A stretch of 20,983 bases of DNA from Methanolinea sp. UBA275 (GTDB lineage: Archaea; Halobacteriota; Methanomicrobia; Methanomicrobiales; Methanospirillaceae): NCBI GenBank assembly GCA_002506105.1, contig DAWU01000065.1:1-20983 (forward strand), in the 5' to 3' direction. Positions 7,458-15,656 of this stretch are shown here, piece after piece. Every line of letters starts with the position of its first letter. Position 1 is the first letter of the stretch. The translations under genes were made by a program, and so were the position numbers. Below the pieces are notes generated by a model. That model ran no database searches. It saw nothing but the letters and a program-made list of their open reading frames with translations, and was not told where the DNA came from.

Positions 7458-8541
7458 TGGAAGCACCCTCCCGGGCGAGCGTCTCCAGGAGCAGGGAGAG
7501 GCTGTGGATCTCCTCCTCGACCGGGACGCGGAGCTGCACCATTCTCCCGCTCGCATAGAGCCCTTTCTTGAGGATTCTCTCGAGGAGGAACGTGTCCACG
7601 TTTCCCCCGCTTATCACGAGCACCACGTGCTCTCCCCCATGAAGCGGGAGCCTCCCTGAAAGGAGTGCGGCAAGGGGTGCGGCCCCGGCACCCTCCGAAA
7701 GGACCTTTTTCCGTTCCAGGAGCTGGAGGACCGCATCGACAATGGCCTGCTCCTCGACGAGCACCATCTTATCGACGAGATCCCTCATGATCGGGAAGGT
7801 GATATCCCCGACCCGCTTCACCCGGATCCCGTCGGCAATGGTAGGGAGTGCCTCGACTATTGTCGGGAATCCTGCATCCAGCGCGGATGCTGCCGACGGG
7901 CATGCGTGGGCCTGGACCCCCACGACCCTTGCACCGGGGCGCTGTGATTTGATCGCAGTCGCGATCCCTGAAATGAGGCCTCCGCCGCCAACGGGGACCA
8001 CGACCTGGTCGGTTTCAGGGAGATCTTCGAGAATCTCGAGCCCAATCGTCCCCTGCCCGGCAATTACCCTCGGGTCATCGTAAGGGTGGATGAATGTCAT
8101 GCTCCCGCTCTTTGCGAGTATGCAGGCCTCCCTGATGCTCTCCTCGAGGCTGTTTCCCTTAAGGACCACCGTCGCCCCGTACCCGAGCGTGGCTTCCTGT
8201 TTTGCGAGGGAGACCCACGTGGGCATGACGATTGTTGCGGGCACTCCTGCCATGGAGGCAGCGACCGCGACTCCCTGGGCGTGGTTTCCGGCGGATGCCG
8301 CGATCACCCCTTCCCGACCTATCTCGCTCACCGAGGAGAGTATCCTGTTCGCAGCACCGCGTACCTTGAAGGACCCGGCCTTCTGCATCGTTTCGAGTTT
8401 TAAGAAGACCTCGGCCCCGGACATCTCCGAGAACGTGGGGGAGTAGACGAGCGGAGTCCGGATCACCTTTCCTTTCAGGAGAAGGGAGGCGGCCTGGATT
8501 TCCGCGAGGGTGACCATGGGTGAAGATTCTGCGTGGTTCAT
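7300..8541 (-). CDS. ilvA: threonine ammonia-lyase (threonine dehydratase) with ACT domain
   Basis: This 413-residue PLP enzyme deaminates L-threonine to 2-oxobutanoate, the first step of one route to isoleucine. Residues about 10-325 are the fold-type II catalytic domain, with the PLP lysine K59 in AGSFKVRGA, the substrate loop SAGNHAQG (83-90), the phosphate-binding VGGGGLISG (184-192) and SGGNVD (311-316). Residues about 334-405 form a C-terminal ACT-like domain (MVQLRVPVEEEIHSL), the size and layout of the shorter IlvA/TdcB type with one regulatory module. Methionines at residues 1 and 9 are both possible starts, and neither has a clear ribosome binding site. The 3' end overlaps the convergent Clp1-like gene by about 158 bases. 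Confidence 0.92.
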   Translation of the reverse strand: MNHAESSPMVTLAEIQAASLLLKGKVIRTPLVYSPTFSEMSGAEVFLKLETMQKAGSFKVRGAANRILSSVSEIGREGVIAASAGNHAQGVAVAASMAGVPATIVMPTWVSLAKQEATLGYGATVVLKGNSLEESIREACILAKSGSMTFIHPYDDPRVIAGQGTIGLEILEDLPETDQVVVPVGGGGLISGIATAIKSQRPGARVVGVQAHACPSAASALDAGFPTIVEALPTIADGIRVKRVGDITFPIMRDLVDKMVLVEEQAIVDAVLQLLERKKVLSEGAGAAPLAALLSGRLPLHGGEHVVLVISGGNVDTFLLERILKKGLYASGRMVQLRVPVEEEIHSLSLLLETLAREGASISRIGQERSAPDLPVHQMRVTLELEVRGRSHLKGLIAALNAAGFPVQPFPED

Positions 8542-8584
8542 GTTAAGGGTTCGGCCGGGATCATTTGATGGCCCATATGCATGC

Positions 8585-8594
8585 AGGGTACCCT
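8585..8594. repeat. 10-bp palindrome in divergent promoter region
   Basis: AGGGTACCCT is a perfect palindrome in the 123-base gap between the divergent ilvA and epimerase genes, followed by an A6 run. It is a candidate operator, but a palindrome this short can also occur by chance. Confidence 0.25.
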
Positions 8595-8664
8595 AAAAAA
8601 TGCGGAAGAATGATGATCACGTGGTTTTTGTAGCATGTGGCCCAAGTGATGAAGAAGGATATTC

Positions 8665-9594
8665 ATGCATTACGTTGTGAGCGGGGGTGCAGGGTTCATC
8701 GGGTCACATCTCTCGGAGGCACTTGCATCCTCCGGGCATGATGTCACGATCATCGACGACCTTTCAACCGGAAAGGAGGAATATCTCTCATCAATCCTCA
8801 CCAATCCGCATGTCACGTGTATCAGGGATACCGTGCAGGATGTCATCTCACTTGCCCGCCATTGTGAAGGTGCCGACGGGATCTTCCACCTGGCAGCAAT
8901 GGTCTCTGTCCCTGGCTCCATCGAATATCCCCTTCGGAGTCACGAGGCGACCCTGACAGGCACCCTGAACGTGCTGCTGGCGGCAAGGGATTGCGGTATT
9001 CGAAAGGTCGTGCATGCGTCATCTGCCGCGGTGTATGGCAACCTTCCCGGTCTTCCGAAGCGCGAGGACATGCCGGTCGATCCCCTCTCGCCCTACGCGG
9101 TAGCGAAGTATGCGGGCGAGCAGTACTGCAGGGTATTTTCTGCGCTGTACGGCGTGGAGACTGCGTCTCTCCGCTACTTCAACGTCTTCGGGCCCCGGCA
9201 GGACCCGCGATCCGACTATGCCGCGGTCATCCCGAGGTTCATTGCACGGATCAGGGCGGGTGAATCCCCCCTTATCTTCGGGAACGGAATGCAGACGCGG
9301 GACTTCGTATACGTGAAGGATGTTGCAAAGGCGAATATCCAGGTCATGGAAGCGAAATCCCAGGGTGTTTTTAATATTGCGTCCGGCAGGGAGACCAGTG
9401 TGAATGATCTGGCGGCGATTCTCCTGGATCTTTTCAATGTGAAGTTCGAGCCGGAATATTACCCTGAAAGGCCAGGAGAGGTGACGCGATCCGTCGCAGA
9501 TATTTCCCTTGCAAGGCAGGCATTCGGGTATCATCCACAGTTCAGCCTGAGAGACGGGCTCTCGGAGACTATTTCGCACATGCAGTCGGCGTGA
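8665..9594 (+). CDS. NAD-dependent UDP-sugar 4-epimerase-like SDR
   Basis: This 309-residue extended short-chain dehydrogenase has the NAD motif GGAGFIGSH (residues 7-15), the partner acidic pair DD at 31-32 (VTIIDDLSTG), catalytic S119/S120 (HASSAAVYG) and the YxxxK pair Y144/K148 (SPYAVAKYAGEQY). LRYFNVFGPRQDP and FGNGMQTRDFVYV are typical of UDP-glucose and UDP-GlcNAc 4-epimerases of the GalE/WbpP group. The short length and PRQDP match archaeal and WbpP-like members that interconvert UDP-GlcNAc and UDP-GalNAc, but substrate cannot be fixed from sequence. It is monocistronic and divergent from ilvA. Function fits the nucleotide-sugar locus 5 kb to the right. A purine-rich GAAGGA lies close before the ATG. 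Confidence 0.88.
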   Translation: MHYVVSGGAGFIGSHLSEALASSGHDVTIIDDLSTGKEEYLSSILTNPHVTCIRDTVQDVISLARHCEGADGIFHLAAMVSVPGSIEYPLRSHEATLTGTLNVLLAARDCGIRKVVHASSAAVYGNLPGLPKREDMPVDPLSPYAVAKYAGEQYCRVFSALYGVETASLRYFNVFGPRQDPRSDYAAVIPRFIARIRAGESPLIFGNGMQTRDFVYVKDVAKANIQVMEAKSQGVFNIASGRETSVNDLAAILLDLFNVKFEPEYYPERPGEVTRSVADISLARQAFGYHPQFSLRDGLSETISHMQSA

Positions 9595-9652
9595 AAGACC
9601 CCTCAAATCATTCCACAATCCTTATGCGGATCGGTCAATCAACCGTCAATAT

Positions 9653-11314
9653 ATGAATACCCGTGTTGTACTCACCATGCTCCTCGTGGGTCTCGCGCTC
9701 CTCTTTGCCGGGTGCACCACACCGGGGGGACCGCAATCCCCGCACTCTACAGAGAATGCAACGCTTTTCAACGCAATTTCAGCGATCAATGCGGAACTCT
9801 CAAACATCCGCGACCAGAATCTTGCAAGCACCCAGATCCTTGCTGGGACGGGGATTACCGGATCCGGTGCTGAACTGGCACTCCAGCAAAAACTGGACAA
9901 TCTTCCCTGGGCACTGTCTTCGGTCACGATCTCACCGGAGGGGATTATCGTCGCCGCAATCCCCGAGCATTACCACCACATTGTCGGGCGGGACGTCAAT
10001 TACCAGGGGCCTGTCCAGGAAGCCCTGTCGATGAAGGTCCCACGCGTCAGCGAGGTGTTCATGATGGAGGAGGGGTTCACCGGGATCTCGCAGAGTGCCC
10101 CGGTCTTTGCGAAGGACGGATCGTACCTCGGGTATACTGATGTCACCTACCGCCCGGAGACCCTGATTGCGAGAGCGGTTGACCCGATCATCGACGGGAC
10201 CCCGTATAATCTCTGGGTTGTCCAGACTGACGGGACGATCATCTACGACGTGATGGAAGAGGAGATCGGGAAGAACCTTTTTACCGATGCATCGTACAAG
10301 AACCCTGATCTCCAGGCCGTGTTCACAAGGATCACCTCAGAACCAACTGGTGCGGGGACGTACCGGTACTGGGACAGGGACTGGGATCGCGAGATCGACA
10401 AGGATGCCCTATGGGGGACTGCAGGGATCGACGGGGCCGAATGGCGGGTGGTGCTGACGCGGGAAAGAGGCCCTGCGAATACCGGGGCGGTCTCTACAGG
10501 GAGGAATGCATCGCTCAATCACGCTGCGGACCTCGATGCATATGTAAACGGGGCTGCGGTATTTGCCCGGGAAAAAGGCCGGATAGAAGCACTGCGGGAA
10601 TTCAATGACCAGAAGGGCCGCTTCGTGAACGGCGAGCAGTACATTTTTGGCTATGATATGAACGGGACCGTACTCGCATTACCGTTCCAGCAGGGCCTGA
10701 TTGGGGCAAACCGCATGGGGGTCCAGGATGTTCACGGGGTTGCCTTCATCCGGGCGATGGTTGAGGCTGCGACCCGCGGGGGCGGGAGGGTGTACTATGT
10801 GTATTCCAACCCCGCAGAGGGGTTTGCGGAACAACTCAAGCTCTCCTCGGTGGTCCCTGTTGATGGGGAATGGTTCGTGGGGTCCGGGATTTACCTCACC
10901 CACATGGACGCGAACTTCACCCGGTCGGAGAAGGATGCCCTGATGCAGCGGGTGCATGCAGCACGGGACTTTGCCCGGCAGGAGGGGAGGAATGCCGCGC
11001 TTACCGCGTTCAACGACCTGTCAGGTGAATGGGCACCGGGTGGGAAGTACATTTTTGCGTATGCAATGGACGGGACCACTCTTGCCCTCCCACACCAGCC
11101 GGAGATAATCGGGACCAACCGGCATGGATTTAAAGACCACTACGGTGTCGAGATCATTGACTGGGAGATCGAGGTTGCCCGTCAGGGTGGCGGCTTTATC
11201 TATGTTGTCTACCTGAATCCCGAGACAGGCTTTGAAGCCCTCAAGCTCTGCTACGTGGTTCCCGTCGATGAAGAATGGCTGGTGGGTTCGGGTGTGTACG
11301 GGGAGACGGTGTAA
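9653..11314 (+). CDS. lipoprotein with dCache-like and two tandem sCache_2-like domains
   Basis: This 553-residue exported protein begins with a signal peptide ending in a lipobox (LFAGC, Cys21), so it is probably lipid-anchored outside the cell. Residues about 35-270 look like a double Cache (PDC) sensor domain. Residues 298-414 and 436-549 are two internal repeats of single-Cache type. Each has the pattern of A-A-(R/V)-FAR-EGR--AL--FND, then YIF-Y-M-GT-LALP, then GAN/GTNR-G, then VYxNP--GF and VPVD-EW-VGSG-Y. No kinase, methyl-acceptor or other output domain follows, so it may be a ligand-binding partner of another sensor or an extracellular binding protein. Asn-X-Ser/Thr sites occur at residues 35, 285, 337 and 421. 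A weak TATA-like CTTATGCG sits about 28 bases before the ATG. Confidence 0.85.
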   Translation: MNTRVVLTMLLVGLALLFAGCTTPGGPQSPHSTENATLFNAISAINAELSNIRDQNLASTQILAGTGITGSGAELALQQKLDNLPWALSSVTISPEGIIVAAIPEHYHHIVGRDVNYQGPVQEALSMKVPRVSEVFMMEEGFTGISQSAPVFAKDGSYLGYTDVTYRPETLIARAVDPIIDGTPYNLWVVQTDGTIIYDVMEEEIGKNLFTDASYKNPDLQAVFTRITSEPTGAGTYRYWDRDWDREIDKDALWGTAGIDGAEWRVVLTRERGPANTGAVSTGRNASLNHAADLDAYVNGAAVFAREKGRIEALREFNDQKGRFVNGEQYIFGYDMNGTVLALPFQQGLIGANRMGVQDVHGVAFIRAMVEAATRGGGRVYYVYSNPAEGFAEQLKLSSVVPVDGEWFVGSGIYLTHMDANFTRSEKDALMQRVHAARDFARQEGRNAALTAFNDLSGEWAPGGKYIFAYAMDGTTLALPHQPEIIGTNRHGFKDHYGVEIIDWEIEVARQGGGFIYVVYLNPETGFEALKLCYVVPVDEEWLVGSGVYGETV

Positions 11315-11366
11315 AGGATCCGTGAGTTGGGTTTTCCTTTGACCGGAGGGAGTTTCCCCTCCCTGC

Positions 11367-11417
11367 CCACCCCTCCCGTCACCCCCGCAGCATGGGGCAT
11401 TTACCCCATGCTGCTCC
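11367..11417. repeat. 51-bp hairpin repeat, copy 1
   Basis: This is the first of two identical 51-bp units 117 bases apart. It ends in a perfect 11-bp stem, GCAGCATGGGG (11387-11397) with CCCCATGCTGC (11404-11414), around the loop CATTTA. A C-rich leader (about 11367-11386) precedes the stem. It lies 52 bases after the stop of the Cache lipoprotein gene. It could end that transcript, but there is no T-run. Confidence 0.85.
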
Positions 11418-11483
11418 CGAAGCGCCTGAGTATTGTGAATGTGGATCGTTACTGGACCAGTTGGGTGAGAGTATTATTCCAGT

Positions 11484-11534
11484 CCACCCCTCCCGTCACC
11501 CCCGCAGCATGGGGCATTTACCCCATGCTGCTCC
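11484..11534. repeat. 51-bp hairpin repeat, copy 2
   Basis: This copy is identical over 51 bases to the unit at 11367-11417, in direct orientation, including the 11-bp stem and 6-base loop. It ends 30 bases before the GNAT gene. The 66 bases between the copies are unrelated. Exact identity suggests recent duplication or active copying of a mobile hairpin (REP/MITE-like) element. Confidence 0.85.
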
Positions 11535-11564
11535 ACCAGACTCATCCACTCTGACAACCAAGAG

Positions 11565-12419
11565 ATGTACCATATGGATGACGTGGTGATACGGAGGGCA
11601 CGGGAATCTGAGATTTTCCTCTTCCTTGACTGGGCGAGGGACCAGGGATGGAATCCCGGCCTTCATGACGGAGAATGCCACTCTGCGATTGACCCCGAAG
11701 GGTGGTACATCGCGGAGGTTGGAGGGGAAGTGGCGGGCACGGTCGCGATCGGGAATTATGATGCACACTATTCGCATGGAGGTTTTTTTATCATCCGCGA
11801 GGATATGCGGTCCCGGGGGATAGGGTGGAATCTCTCGAGTACCGCCATCCGCCATGCGGGATCCAGGAACCTTGGCATCGACGGGGTGTACGAGATGCAG
11901 GACAAGTACTCTTCCCGGATGGGCTTCCGGTTCTCTCACCGGAATATCAGGTGGAGGGGGATCGCGAAAGGGAAAAAGCAGCCCGATCTTTGCTCTGTAC
12001 AGGATGTACCTTTTCACGTTCTCCTGGCGTACGATTCCCTCCATTTTCCCGCCGAAAGGAAGGCATTCCTGGAAAAATGGATCCATGTGCCGGATTCCTG
12101 GTCATCTGCCTGCTACGAGTCAGGAGTCCTGGAAGGGTACGGGGTGATCCGCAGGTGCCATGAGGGGTTCAAGATAGGCCCGCTCTTCGCGGACAGTCCT
12201 GTGATTGCCAGTCGTATCCTTGATGACCTGACTGCGGGTGATGAGGTGAGGGGCCAGCCATTCTTCTTCGACACCCCTGAACCAAATAACGATGCGGTCA
12301 GGATGGCCCGTGAGAGGAAGATGGAGGAGATTTTTGGGACTGCCCGCATGTACAGTCGTGAAATCCCGGCACTGCCCCTCAACAGGATCTTCGGGGTGAC
12401 CAGTTTCGAGATGGGTTGA
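11565..12419 (+). CDS. GNAT acetyltransferase with C-terminal acetyltransferase-like domain
   Basis: This 284-residue protein carries an N-terminal GNAT domain (residues about 5-130) with the acetyl-CoA loop R82-S-R-G85-I-G87 and typical preceding strands (GWYIAEVGGEVAGTVAIG, 46-63). About 135-280 resembles the second GNAT-like domain found after it in the YitH/Acetyltransf_18 group (SGVLEGYGVIRRCHEGFKIGPLFADS). Substrate is unknown. In this group the second domain usually lacks CoA binding. M1 (11565) and M4 (11574) are both possible starts; I give the longer. It is single, follows the hairpin repeats, and converges on the surface-protein gene. Confidence 0.82.
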   Translation: MYHMDDVVIRRARESEIFLFLDWARDQGWNPGLHDGECHSAIDPEGWYIAEVGGEVAGTVAIGNYDAHYSHGGFFIIREDMRSRGIGWNLSSTAIRHAGSRNLGIDGVYEMQDKYSSRMGFRFSHRNIRWRGIAKGKKQPDLCSVQDVPFHVLLAYDSLHFPAERKAFLEKWIHVPDSWSSACYESGVLEGYGVIRRCHEGFKIGPLFADSPVIASRILDDLTAGDEVRGQPFFFDTPEPNNDAVRMARERKMEEIFGTARMYSREIPALPLNRIFGVTSFEMG

Positions 12420-12467
12420 AAAGAGGGGAGGGGAATATCTCTCACGCCCAGAACAAAGACACATCGC

Positions 12468-13607
12468 TCATCTCTTTTTTACCAGCATCACCGCACACCC
12501 GGTTCCAATCGCGAAGATGAGGGTGAAAGGTTCAAGGCCTGTTTTCGTGGGGGGAACCGTGGTTGAGGGTGCAGTGGTGGTCGGGACCGTCGTCGTGATC
12601 GTGGTAGTCGGGACCGTGGTTGCGGGCGTGGCATCCGGACCGAGAAGGGCATAGGTCCCGCTCGATCCGATTGTGGCTGACATTGTGGAGTTCTCAAACT
12701 TCGAACCGAGCGGTGTCCAGGTATCCCCTGTGAGTGAAGCGACTGCCAGGCCTCCCAGATGGGTCCCTGGAGGAATCTGGAACTGCAGGGTTGCCTTCGG
12801 GAGGTACGTCGTGTTCTGTGGGACGAGGGAATAGGGACCAGAGATCACCTTCATTCCCGGTGTGACATGGTCTGCCGGAACTATCAGGAATCCCACGCTT
12901 CCTGCCTGCGAGAGGGTGATGCTGACTTGTCCGTCCGCCGAGGTGAAAGTGGTCCACTGCTCGGGAGGTGGTGCCGTGGTTGAAGGAGAAGAACCACTGG
13001 TCGAAGGGCCTCCGCGTGAGGGAGGAGATCCTCCCACGGGTATCGTTTTATAGAGGACCTGGCGGCCGTCCACGACCACCGCGGTGGTGATGGATCCTGT
13101 TGTGAGCCCCTCCACGACGAAGGAGATCTCCGAGTCATCAGGGCCCTGCTTTGTCCCGGTCACCTGGAGCTGTGCCGAGATGCTGCGGCTCGTCGGAAGG
13201 CTGGTCCCCGAGAGCCGGAAGTAGTCGTAGGTCCCGCGGGTGATATCGTAGGTCTTCGTGGTGGAAAAGTGCCCGTCTACCGATTTTCCCGAGACGGTCA
13301 CAATCGTTGACTCTTTCATCACCTCGAGCGTGTTCTGGGAAGTCCCGGAGAGGGTCGCCGTGACGCTGCTCTTCCTGAGTGAAAAAGGCATCACGAACTG
13401 GCTCATCTGGAACCTGAACTCCGAGCCGGGCTCAACGACTGATGAGGATTCAACAAGGAGGGAGAAGGAGGCACTCTCGGGGAGGTCCTGGATGGTGATA
13501 TACATGGGCTGGCCATTCCCGATGGTGTCGGGCCGCTCGGTGATGGTGACCGCTGCGGCAGATGCTACGATGAGGAGAAGGAAGATGAGAAGGGGCAGGG
13601 TTTTCAT
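12468..13607 (-). CDS. Thr-stalked, C-terminally anchored surface protein
   Basis: This 379-residue exported protein has no enzyme signature. Residues 1-19 are a signal peptide (MKTLPLLIFLLLIVASAAA) and about 20-190 form a beta-rich domain resembling methanogen surface proteins of the DUF3821 kind. Residues 192-216 are a Ser/Pro/Gly linker and about 217-325 a second beta-rich domain. Residues 326-354 are a Thr/Pro stalk, and 359-376 a hydrophobic anchor ending in KKR. Sequons are at N265 and N306. A 36-codon in-frame extension to 13715 is rejected because the signal peptide must be N-terminal and a purine-rich GAGATGAT precedes the chosen ATG. The architecture points to an S-layer-associated or cell-surface role. 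Confidence 0.8.
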   Translation of the reverse strand: MKTLPLLIFLLLIVASAAAVTITERPDTIGNGQPMYITIQDLPESASFSLLVESSSVVEPGSEFRFQMSQFVMPFSLRKSSVTATLSGTSQNTLEVMKESTIVTVSGKSVDGHFSTTKTYDITRGTYDYFRLSGTSLPTSRSISAQLQVTGTKQGPDDSEISFVVEGLTTGSITTAVVVDGRQVLYKTIPVGGSPPSRGGPSTSGSSPSTTAPPPEQWTTFTSADGQVSITLSQAGSVGFLIVPADHVTPGMKVISGPYSLVPQNTTYLPKATLQFQIPPGTHLGGLAVASLTGDTWTPLGSKFENSTMSATIGSSGTYALLGPDATPATTVPTTTITTTVPTTTAPSTTVPPTKTGLEPFTLIFAIGTGCAVMLVKKR

Positions 13608-13753
13608 GGGATCATCTCTTTTCTGGATACCATTGGATTGGTGATGGGAACCATAAGGGTGTTGGATGATCCGGAAACAGTATCGGGGGAGTGTGGCGCC
13701 AATGGTGTCCGGCAAATCATGGGATTTTCTCTCCCCGCCCGTACACGTAGTGC

Positions 13754-14836
13754 TTATTGAATGAGACCCTTATCCGCTATGATATCCACGATCCGTGATG
13801 CGGCGTTTCCATCACCGAACGGGTTGTTCCAGGAGCGGTCCCGGTCGATCATGTCCAGGGCGCTTTTCAGGATTATACCAGGATCGGTTCCGGCCAGCAC
13901 ATTCGATCCCACTTCCAGTGTCTCGGGGCGCTCGGTGTTCTCCCTGAGCGTGACACACGGGACGCGAAGAACACAACCCTCCTCCTGTATGCCGCCCGAA
14001 TCTGTAAGAAGGAGTGCAGATTTTGATTCAAGGAGCAGGAATTCGAGGTACCCCAGAGGCTGGATCATGCTGATTTCAGGTGCCCTGATTCCGAACTCCT
14101 TCATCATCTTTTCAGTCCTGGGGTGGACCGGGAATAGTACCGGCATTCCACTCTCCTCATGGACAGAAGAAAGCCCCTGAAGGATTCCATCCAGTCTTTC
14201 CCTCACGTCAACATTCTCCGCTCTATGCGCCGTGACGAGGATGAACTCTTTTTCCTTTAACCCGAGCTGGTCCAGTATCTTCGCATTCTTCTGTGCGATG
14301 TTCAGATTCTCCTTCACCGCGTCCACGACAGTGTTGCCGGTCACGAAGATCTTCTTCTCACTGATCCCTTCACGGTGAAGGTACCCTGCAGCGGTCTCTG
14401 TGGGAGCGAACAGATACTCCCCGATATGATCTGCAATGATGCGGTTTATCTCCTCGGGCATCTTCCGGTCAAAACTCCGGAGACCTGCCTCCACGTGCCC
14501 GACAGGAATGTGGAGTTTGACTGCTGCAAGAGCCCCCGCGAGCACGGTGTTGGTATCTCCCTGCACGAGGATTATATCTGGCCGCTGTTCATTGAGTACC
14601 CTCTCCGCCCCGGCCAGGATCTTCCCGGTCTGCTCCCCGTGAAGTCCCGAACCCACATCAAGGCTGAAGCCCGGTTTCGGGAGTTCCAGTTCTTCAAAGA
14701 AGATCCGGTCCATCTCATATGAATAGTGCTGCCCTGTGTGGAGTATGGAGAAGGAGAAATGTTTCCTTTCGCACTCCCTGATGAGAGGAGAGAGCTTAAT
14801 GATCTCGGGGCGGGTGCCGAGGACAAGGGTGATCAT
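13754..14836 (-). CDS. wecB: UDP-N-acetylglucosamine 2-epimerase (non-hydrolysing)
   Basis: This 360-residue GT-B-fold enzyme interconverts UDP-GlcNAc and UDP-ManNAc. Family landmarks are all present: R9/K14 (LGTRPEIIK), D94 (VQGDTNT), E116 (HVEAGLRSFDR), E129 (PEEINR), H204 in VTAHRAEN, LTDSGGIQEE, and the classical RENTERPE loop. It is read away from the wbp-like operon and has its own promoter. In methanococci, UDP-ManNAc made by WecB is oxidised by WecC to UDP-ManNAcA for N-glycans. The dehydrogenase at 17655 could serve here too. Length is normal for the family. Confidence 0.93.
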   Translation of the reverse strand: MITLVLGTRPEIIKLSPLIRECERKHFSFSILHTGQHYSYEMDRIFFEELELPKPGFSLDVGSGLHGEQTGKILAGAERVLNEQRPDIILVQGDTNTVLAGALAAVKLHIPVGHVEAGLRSFDRKMPEEINRIIADHIGEYLFAPTETAAGYLHREGISEKKIFVTGNTVVDAVKENLNIAQKNAKILDQLGLKEKEFILVTAHRAENVDVRERLDGILQGLSSVHEESGMPVLFPVHPRTEKMMKEFGIRAPEISMIQPLGYLEFLLLESKSALLLTDSGGIQEEGCVLRVPCVTLRENTERPETLEVGSNVLAGTDPGIILKSALDMIDRDRSWNNPFGDGNAASRIVDIIADKGLIQ

Positions 14837-14862
14837 GATATGGCAGATGTAGGGATCGGGAG

Positions 14863-14871
14863 GATAAAAAA
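14863..14871 (-). promoter_or_regulatory. TATA-like box for wecB
   Basis: On the minus strand TTTTTTATC is centred about 31 bases before the wecB ATG, so its transcript would have almost no leader. No ribosome binding site precedes that ATG, which agrees with this. Confidence 0.35.
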
Positions 14872-14981
14872 GGGGATGTGATTCTATTATCAGATATGCA
14901 TTTCGTATTTCAGGAAAACCGATACCAGGAGGGAATGTGCCAGAGAATGTGGTAGAATCTTCTTCATCTATCCTACGATGG

Positions 14982-14989
14982 ATTTATAG
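14982..14989 (+). promoter_or_regulatory. TATA box for the diacetamido-sugar operon
   Basis: ATTTATAG predicts transcription starting near 15012 and a leader of about 40 bases carrying GAGGGA (15045-15050) just before the ATG at 15054. Its position argues against the longer in-frame start at 14937. Confidence 0.55.
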
Positions 14990-15053
14990 TACATCATCGC
15001 ATTTTTCATTTCAGGCAAGATATTCTCCCTTTTATGGGTTTGATGAGGGACGC

Positions 15054-15656
15054 ATGATCGAATACGGAAATAATACTCTGGGGAGCGGGATCATGGTCTT
15101 TGATCCGGTCACAATTGGATTCCCATCAAGAGAAAGAATGGATCAGGCGGGGTATCCTGGCACGGTCATTGGATCACATGCGGTGCTGCGTCCGGGGACG
15201 GTCATTTACTGCGATGTGGCGATTGGGGATCGGTTTCAATGCGGACACACCGTACTTATCCGTGAGCACACCACAATCGGGAACGATAGTTCTGTCGGGA
15301 CCGGTACCATTATCGAGGGATTCTGCCGGATAGGGAACAGGGCGAGGATACAGAGCATGGCATTCATTCCCACCCATACCGAGATCGGGGATGACGTGTT
15401 CATCGGTCCCCATGCGGTCCTGACCAACGATCGCTTCCCCCCGACCGGAAGACCGGAGTTGAAAGGCCCCGAGATCCATGATGGAGCCGTGATCGGTGCA
15501 AACGCGACTATCCTTCCCGGTGTCCGGATTGGAAAAGGAGCTGCAGTTGCGGCTGGTGCTGTGGTTACAAAGGATGTCCTCCCCGGCATGATTGCTGTCG
15601 GAGTACCGGCGCGGAATAGAGAGATCCCCCGCGAGATGAGGAGGGCGGGACCGTGA
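15054..15656 (+). CDS. wbpD: WbpD-like left-handed beta-helix N-acetyltransferase
   Basis: This 200-residue hexapeptide-repeat acyltransferase has coils running from about residue 35 to 190 (VIGSHAVLRPGTVIYCDVAIG, TIGNDSSVGTGTIIEG, IGDDVFIGPHAVLTND, VIGANATILPGVRIG) and a closing VPARNREIP. In the diacetamido-uronate pathway WbpD acetylates the C3 amine of UDP-2-acetamido-3-amino-2,3-dideoxy-glucuronate. General fold evidence is strong; the WbpD role rests on its place as first gene of an operon with WbpE-, WbpB- and WbpA-like genes. The start at 15054 is preferred over the in-frame 14937 because of the TATA box at 14982 and GAGGGA at 15045. Its stop overlaps the next gene's GTG. Confidence 0.85.
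   Translation: MIEYGNNTLGSGIMVFDPVTIGFPSRERMDQAGYPGTVIGSHAVLRPGTVIYCDVAIGDRFQCGHTVLIREHTTIGNDSSVGTGTIIEGFCRIGNRARIQSMAFIPTHTEIGDDVFIGPHAVLTNDRFPPTGRPELKGPEIHDGAVIGANATILPGVRIGKGAAVAAGAVVTKDVLPGMIAVGVPARNREIPREMRRAGP

Noticed and set aside
11367..11534. Possible CRISPR array
   Set aside because: Only two units with one 66-base gap, strongly self-complementary, and no cas genes nearby.
11327..11554. Open frame across both hairpin repeats
   Set aside because: It is made mostly of the translated repeats; no start signal or family match.
13608..13715. In-frame N-terminal extension of the surface protein
   Set aside because: The extension is hydrophilic and would bury the signal peptide; the internal ATG has a better upstream purine stretch.
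14937..15053. In-frame extension of the WbpD-like protein
   Set aside because: It starts upstream of a good TATA box and adds non-hexapeptide sequence; ATG at 15054 has GAGGGA before it.
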